DNA of 25,445 bases from DATCDR01 sp036510575 (GTDB lineage: Bacteria; Actinomycetota; Acidimicrobiia; Acidimicrobiales; Bog-793), in contig DATCDR010000113.1 in NCBI GenBank assembly GCA_036510575.1, positions 1 through 25,445 of the forward strand, read 5' to 3'. Of the stretch, positions 23,402 to 25,445 are shown one piece after another. The notes beneath the pieces are model-generated. The model did no database searches and was not told the origin of the DNA. It saw nothing but the letters and a program-made list of their open reading frames with translations. Made by a program: the position numbers and the translations under genes. How positions within the stretch are numbered: the first letter of the stretch is position 1; every line of letters starts with the position of its first letter.

Positions 23402-24028
23402 CAACCATCTCCGAGTATCGATCCGCGGGCCGTCCTCTGGTCGGAGCCCATCGTCCCGGATCGTCCGCTTCTCGTTCTCTTGCACGGACGCGGCGCGAAT
23501 GAGGCCGATCTCGCGGGCATCGTCCCGTTTTTGCCACGCGAGCCCGTTATCGCCTCGTTGCGTGCTCCGATTGCCGACGGCCGTGGATATTCGTGGTATC
23601 CGATGAGCACACCTGAGCGAGCGACCGCGTTCTCAGCCGATGTGGAGACAGCGATCCGGGCCGTGCTCGAATGGATCGACGCACAGCCACATTCCCCTTC
23701 CATCGGCCTGCTCGGTTTCTCCCAGGGCGGAGCGATGGCACTCGAGCTGCTGAGGAAACGACCGCGCGGCTTCGCCTTTGCGATCGTGTTGTCGGGATTC
23801 GTCATCGACGGCGAGCGAAGCGGTGACGTCGAGCTCGAGACTCTCCGCCCGCCCGTGTTTTGGGGACGCGGCATTCGCGACACGGTGATTCCGACTATTC
23901 GAATCGGACAGACGTCGGAGTGGCTGCCCACGCACAGCACACTTGAGGAGCGAACCTACGACGTCGCCCATTCGATAACCGAAGACGAACTCGCCGATGT
24001 CGCCAGGTTCATCAAGGATCACTTCTAA
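23399..24028 (+). CDS. Phospholipase/carboxylesterase-family alpha/beta hydrolase
   Basis: A 209-aa serine hydrolase of the PF02230 type. LLVLLHGRGANEADL (24-38) is the oxyanion segment, Ser108 in GLLGFSQGGAMAL the nucleophile, Asp161 in GIRDTVIP and His191 in YDVAHSI complete the triad. WYPM and FWGRG are also typical. It lacks a signal peptide and should be cytoplasmic, cleaving small carboxylic esters or lysophospholipids. GTG 23399 is probably translated from a leaderless mRNA. An acetyltransferase follows after a short gap. Confidence 0.9.
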   Translation: MQPSPSIDPRAVLWSEPIVPDRPLLVLLHGRGANEADLAGIVPFLPREPVIASLRAPIADGRGYSWYPMSTPERATAFSADVETAIRAVLEWIDAQPHSPSIGLLGFSQGGAMALELLRKRPRGFAFAIVLSGFVIDGERSGDVELETLRPPVFWGRGIRDTVIPTIRIGQTSEWLPTHSTLEERTYDVAHSITEDELADVARFIKDHF

Positions 24029-24112
24029 CTCGAGATGCCACGGATGGCGTATCCCTGGTTGGAGGGTCCGACTCCTTCGAGAAGACACTTGGCGAAGGAT
24101 ACCCTTGAGGAT

Positions 24113-24718
24113 GTGAGCGAGTTCGAGCTCCGGACGCGTCGCTTGGTGCTCCGAGAGTGGCGCGAGCGCGATCGGGCTCCATTCGCGGAGATGAACGCTG
24201 ATCCCACTGTCATGAAGTTCTTTCCGACGATGCTCGATGCGGCGGCGAGCGACGCGCTCATCGAGCGATTCAAAGATGAGATCGCTCGCGTCGGATTCTG
24301 CCCGTGGGCCGTAGAGACCATGCACGCCTCAGTCTTCATCGGATTCGTCGGGCTCCACGAAGTTCCTTCGGAGTTGCCGTTTTCCCCGGCGATCGAGATC
24401 GGATGGAGGCTCGCCCGACCGTTCTGGGGAAACGGCTACGCCACTGAGGCTGGAGTAGCAGCACTCGATTTCGGCTTCGGCTTTATCGGACTGGAGGAGA
24501 TCGTTTCCTTCACTTCGGCCGTGAACCTGCGTTCACAGCGCGTGATGATGCGGCTCGGCATGACGCGGGACCCTCTCGAGGACTTCGACCATCCAGGCGT
24601 GGCTGAAAACCACCTCCTTCGTCCACATGTCCTCTTCCGGGTGCGCTCTGGCAACGCTCCGAGTCCGGCAGGCAACGTGGGACCGCGGTCGGTCGCGAGA
24701 AAGCCGGCGCCGAGGTAG
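24113..24718 (+). CDS. GNAT acetyltransferase, RimJ/RimL-like
   Basis: A 201-aa N-acetyltransferase of the Acetyltransf_3 group. It begins with EFELRTRRLVLREWRERDRAPF and has EIGWRLARPFWGNGYATEA, which carries the acetyl-CoA pyrophosphate loop (PFWGNGYATEA), then VNLRSQRVMMRLGM and DFDHPGVAENHLLRPHVLFRV. GTG 24113 gives the family's usual N-terminus; the frame is open back to ATG 24035, six bases after the upstream stop, which would add 26 unconserved residues. The last 25 residues (after FRVRSGN) are extra and probably disordered. The acceptor may be a small amine or a protein N-terminus. Confidence 0.87.
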   Translation: MSEFELRTRRLVLREWRERDRAPFAEMNADPTVMKFFPTMLDAAASDALIERFKDEIARVGFCPWAVETMHASVFIGFVGLHEVPSELPFSPAIEIGWRLARPFWGNGYATEAGVAALDFGFGFIGLEEIVSFTSAVNLRSQRVMMRLGMTRDPLEDFDHPGVAENHLLRPHVLFRVRSGNAPSPAGNVGPRSVARKPAPR

Positions 24719-24803
24719 CGTCGGCAGAGAGGAGCAGATCGCTCCGCGTCAACGAGCATCCGCGCCCGACCTCGACTCCAACGAGGTGGTAAGGCGTGAT
24801 CAC

Positions 24804-25445
24804 ATGGCGGGGAAACGACCACGCGAAGAAACGCGAAAGGGACGCAAGTTGGCAGCACCTGACCAAGATTTCCTCGGCGACAATCTGCAGAGCTCGCCGT
24901 ATGACGCACTCGGGCCGGACGCGCTTCGACGTCGAGGCACCGTGAAGTGGAATCGCTTCGACGATGACGTGCTCCCACTCTGGGTCGCCGAGATGGACTT
25001 CCCCACCGCCCCTACGGTAAAGGCCGCTATCAGCGACGCTGTCGAACGCGAGCAGTTCGGATACTCGCCGGTCGACTCTGAAACCGCGCTTCCCGAAGCG
25101 ACCGCTGCGTGGTCGGCGAGCCGCTACGGGTGGGAGATCGATCCAAGCCGCGTGCATCTGCTCCCCGACGTGCTTAGGGGCATCGAACTCGCGATCGAAG
25201 CCTTTTCGCCACCAGGATCACCGGTCGTTCTCCCTACCCCGGCGTACATGCCGTTCTTCGAGGTGGTGAGGGTGCTCGGTAGGCCCCTCATCGAGGTTCC
25301 GATGGCCACCGACGCCGGGCGATTCGTGCTTGATCTCGACGGCATCGAGGAGGCCTTTCGCGCCGGCGCAGGCACACTGATCCTCTGCAATCCCTACAAC
25401 CCGCTCGGGCGGGCGTTCACCCCCGAGGAGCTCCGCGCGCTCTCC
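24804..25445 (+). CDS. MalY/PatB-type PLP aminotransferase or cystathionine beta-lyase, 5' part
   Basis: The frame runs from ATG 24804 off the window end (214 codons seen of about 390-400 expected). After a basic start the sequence follows the MalY/PatB pattern of fold-type I enzymes: TVKWNRFDDDVLPLWVAEMDFPTAPTV, FGYSPVD, LLPDVLRGIELAIEAFSPPG, VVLPTPAYMPFFEVV and ILCNPYNPLGRAFTPEEL. The PLP lysine lies beyond the end. TTG 24849, with GAAAGGG upstream, is an alternative start nearer the family's usual length. These enzymes cleave C-S bonds (cystathionine, cystine) or transaminate; the exact activity cannot be read here. The frame is intact to the last base, so it is cut only by the window edge. 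Confidence 0.9.
   Translation, partial: MAGKRPREETRKGRKLAAPDQDFLGDNLQSSPYDALGPDALRRRGTVKWNRFDDDVLPLWVAEMDFPTAPTVKAAISDAVEREQFGYSPVDSETALPEATAAWSASRYGWEIDPSRVHLLPDVLRGIELAIEAFSPPGSPVVLPTPAYMPFFEVVRVLGRPLIEVPMATDAGRFVLDLDGIEEAFRAGAGTLILCNPYNPLGRAFTPEELRALS

Noticed and set aside
1..25445. Defence system, CRISPR array, prophage or biosynthetic gene cluster
   Set aside because: No repeat-spacer pattern, nuclease, integrase, capsid, polyketide or peptide synthetase genes are visible; the content is metabolic and regulatory.

Overview
The window looks like a piece of an actinobacterial chromosome, perhaps a soil Thermoleophilia/Acidimicrobiia-type lineage. The DNA is GC-rich with G/C-ending codons. 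GTG and TTG starts are frequent (at least eight plausible cases). The gene families are ones common in such genomes: ECF42 sigma factor with DGPF protein, COG3618 amidohydrolases, DUF2277, several aldo/keto reductases and a 14-helix DHA2 transporter. The lineage is inferred from gene content, not from a marker gene. I saw no rRNA, tRNA, CRISPR array or complete insertion sequence.

Layout. 1-2300: the 3' end of a winged-helix protein, then two stretches without confident genes (400-1054 and 1493-2298) around an OsmC-type peroxiredoxin gene. 2299-4210: a beta-hydroxyacid dehydrogenase (-) and an AKR5-like aldo/keto reductase (+), divergent across a 154-bp gap that holds a TCGCGAA-N7-TTCGCGA inverted repeat. 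4516-7461: an ADP-forming acyl-CoA synthetase (+) and a PaaG-like crotonase (-), tail to tail with no spacer. 7939-10805: four genes in one direction (duplicated EthD-like protein, COG3618 amidohydrolase, alpha/beta hydrolase, SnoaL-like protein) that read as one catabolic operon. 10870-15010: a DHA2 MFS exporter (-) divergent from a FUSC-family membrane protein (+). 15451-16828: a second aldo/keto reductase followed by a SnoaL/NTF2-like protein. 16862-17965: a HAD hydrolase and a DUF1330 protein, both minus. 18248-19825: DGPF/YCII protein plus ECF42 sigma factor, with a plausible self-recognised promoter. 19930-21273: a second COG3618 amidohydrolase and a TraR/DksA zinc-finger protein. 21335-23129 (minus): DUF2277, a third aldo/keto reductase with a strong 3' hairpin, and a solo molybdate-binding (TOBE/Mop) protein. 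23399-25445: a phospholipase/carboxylesterase, a GNAT acetyltransferase and the 5' part of a MalY/PatB-type aminotransferase that runs off the end.

How they fit together. CoA ligation (acyl-CoA synthetase), crotonase, beta-hydroxyacid dehydrogenase, two amidohydrolases, hydrolases, EthD/SnoaL small-barrel proteins, three aldo/keto reductases and two efflux-type membrane proteins suggest a region specialised for breakdown and export of organic acids or aromatic/xenobiotic compounds. The four-gene set at 7939-10805 is the best candidate for an undescribed pathway; its substrate cannot be read from the sequence. The ECF42/DGPF pair belongs to a recognised but functionally poorly understood signalling family.
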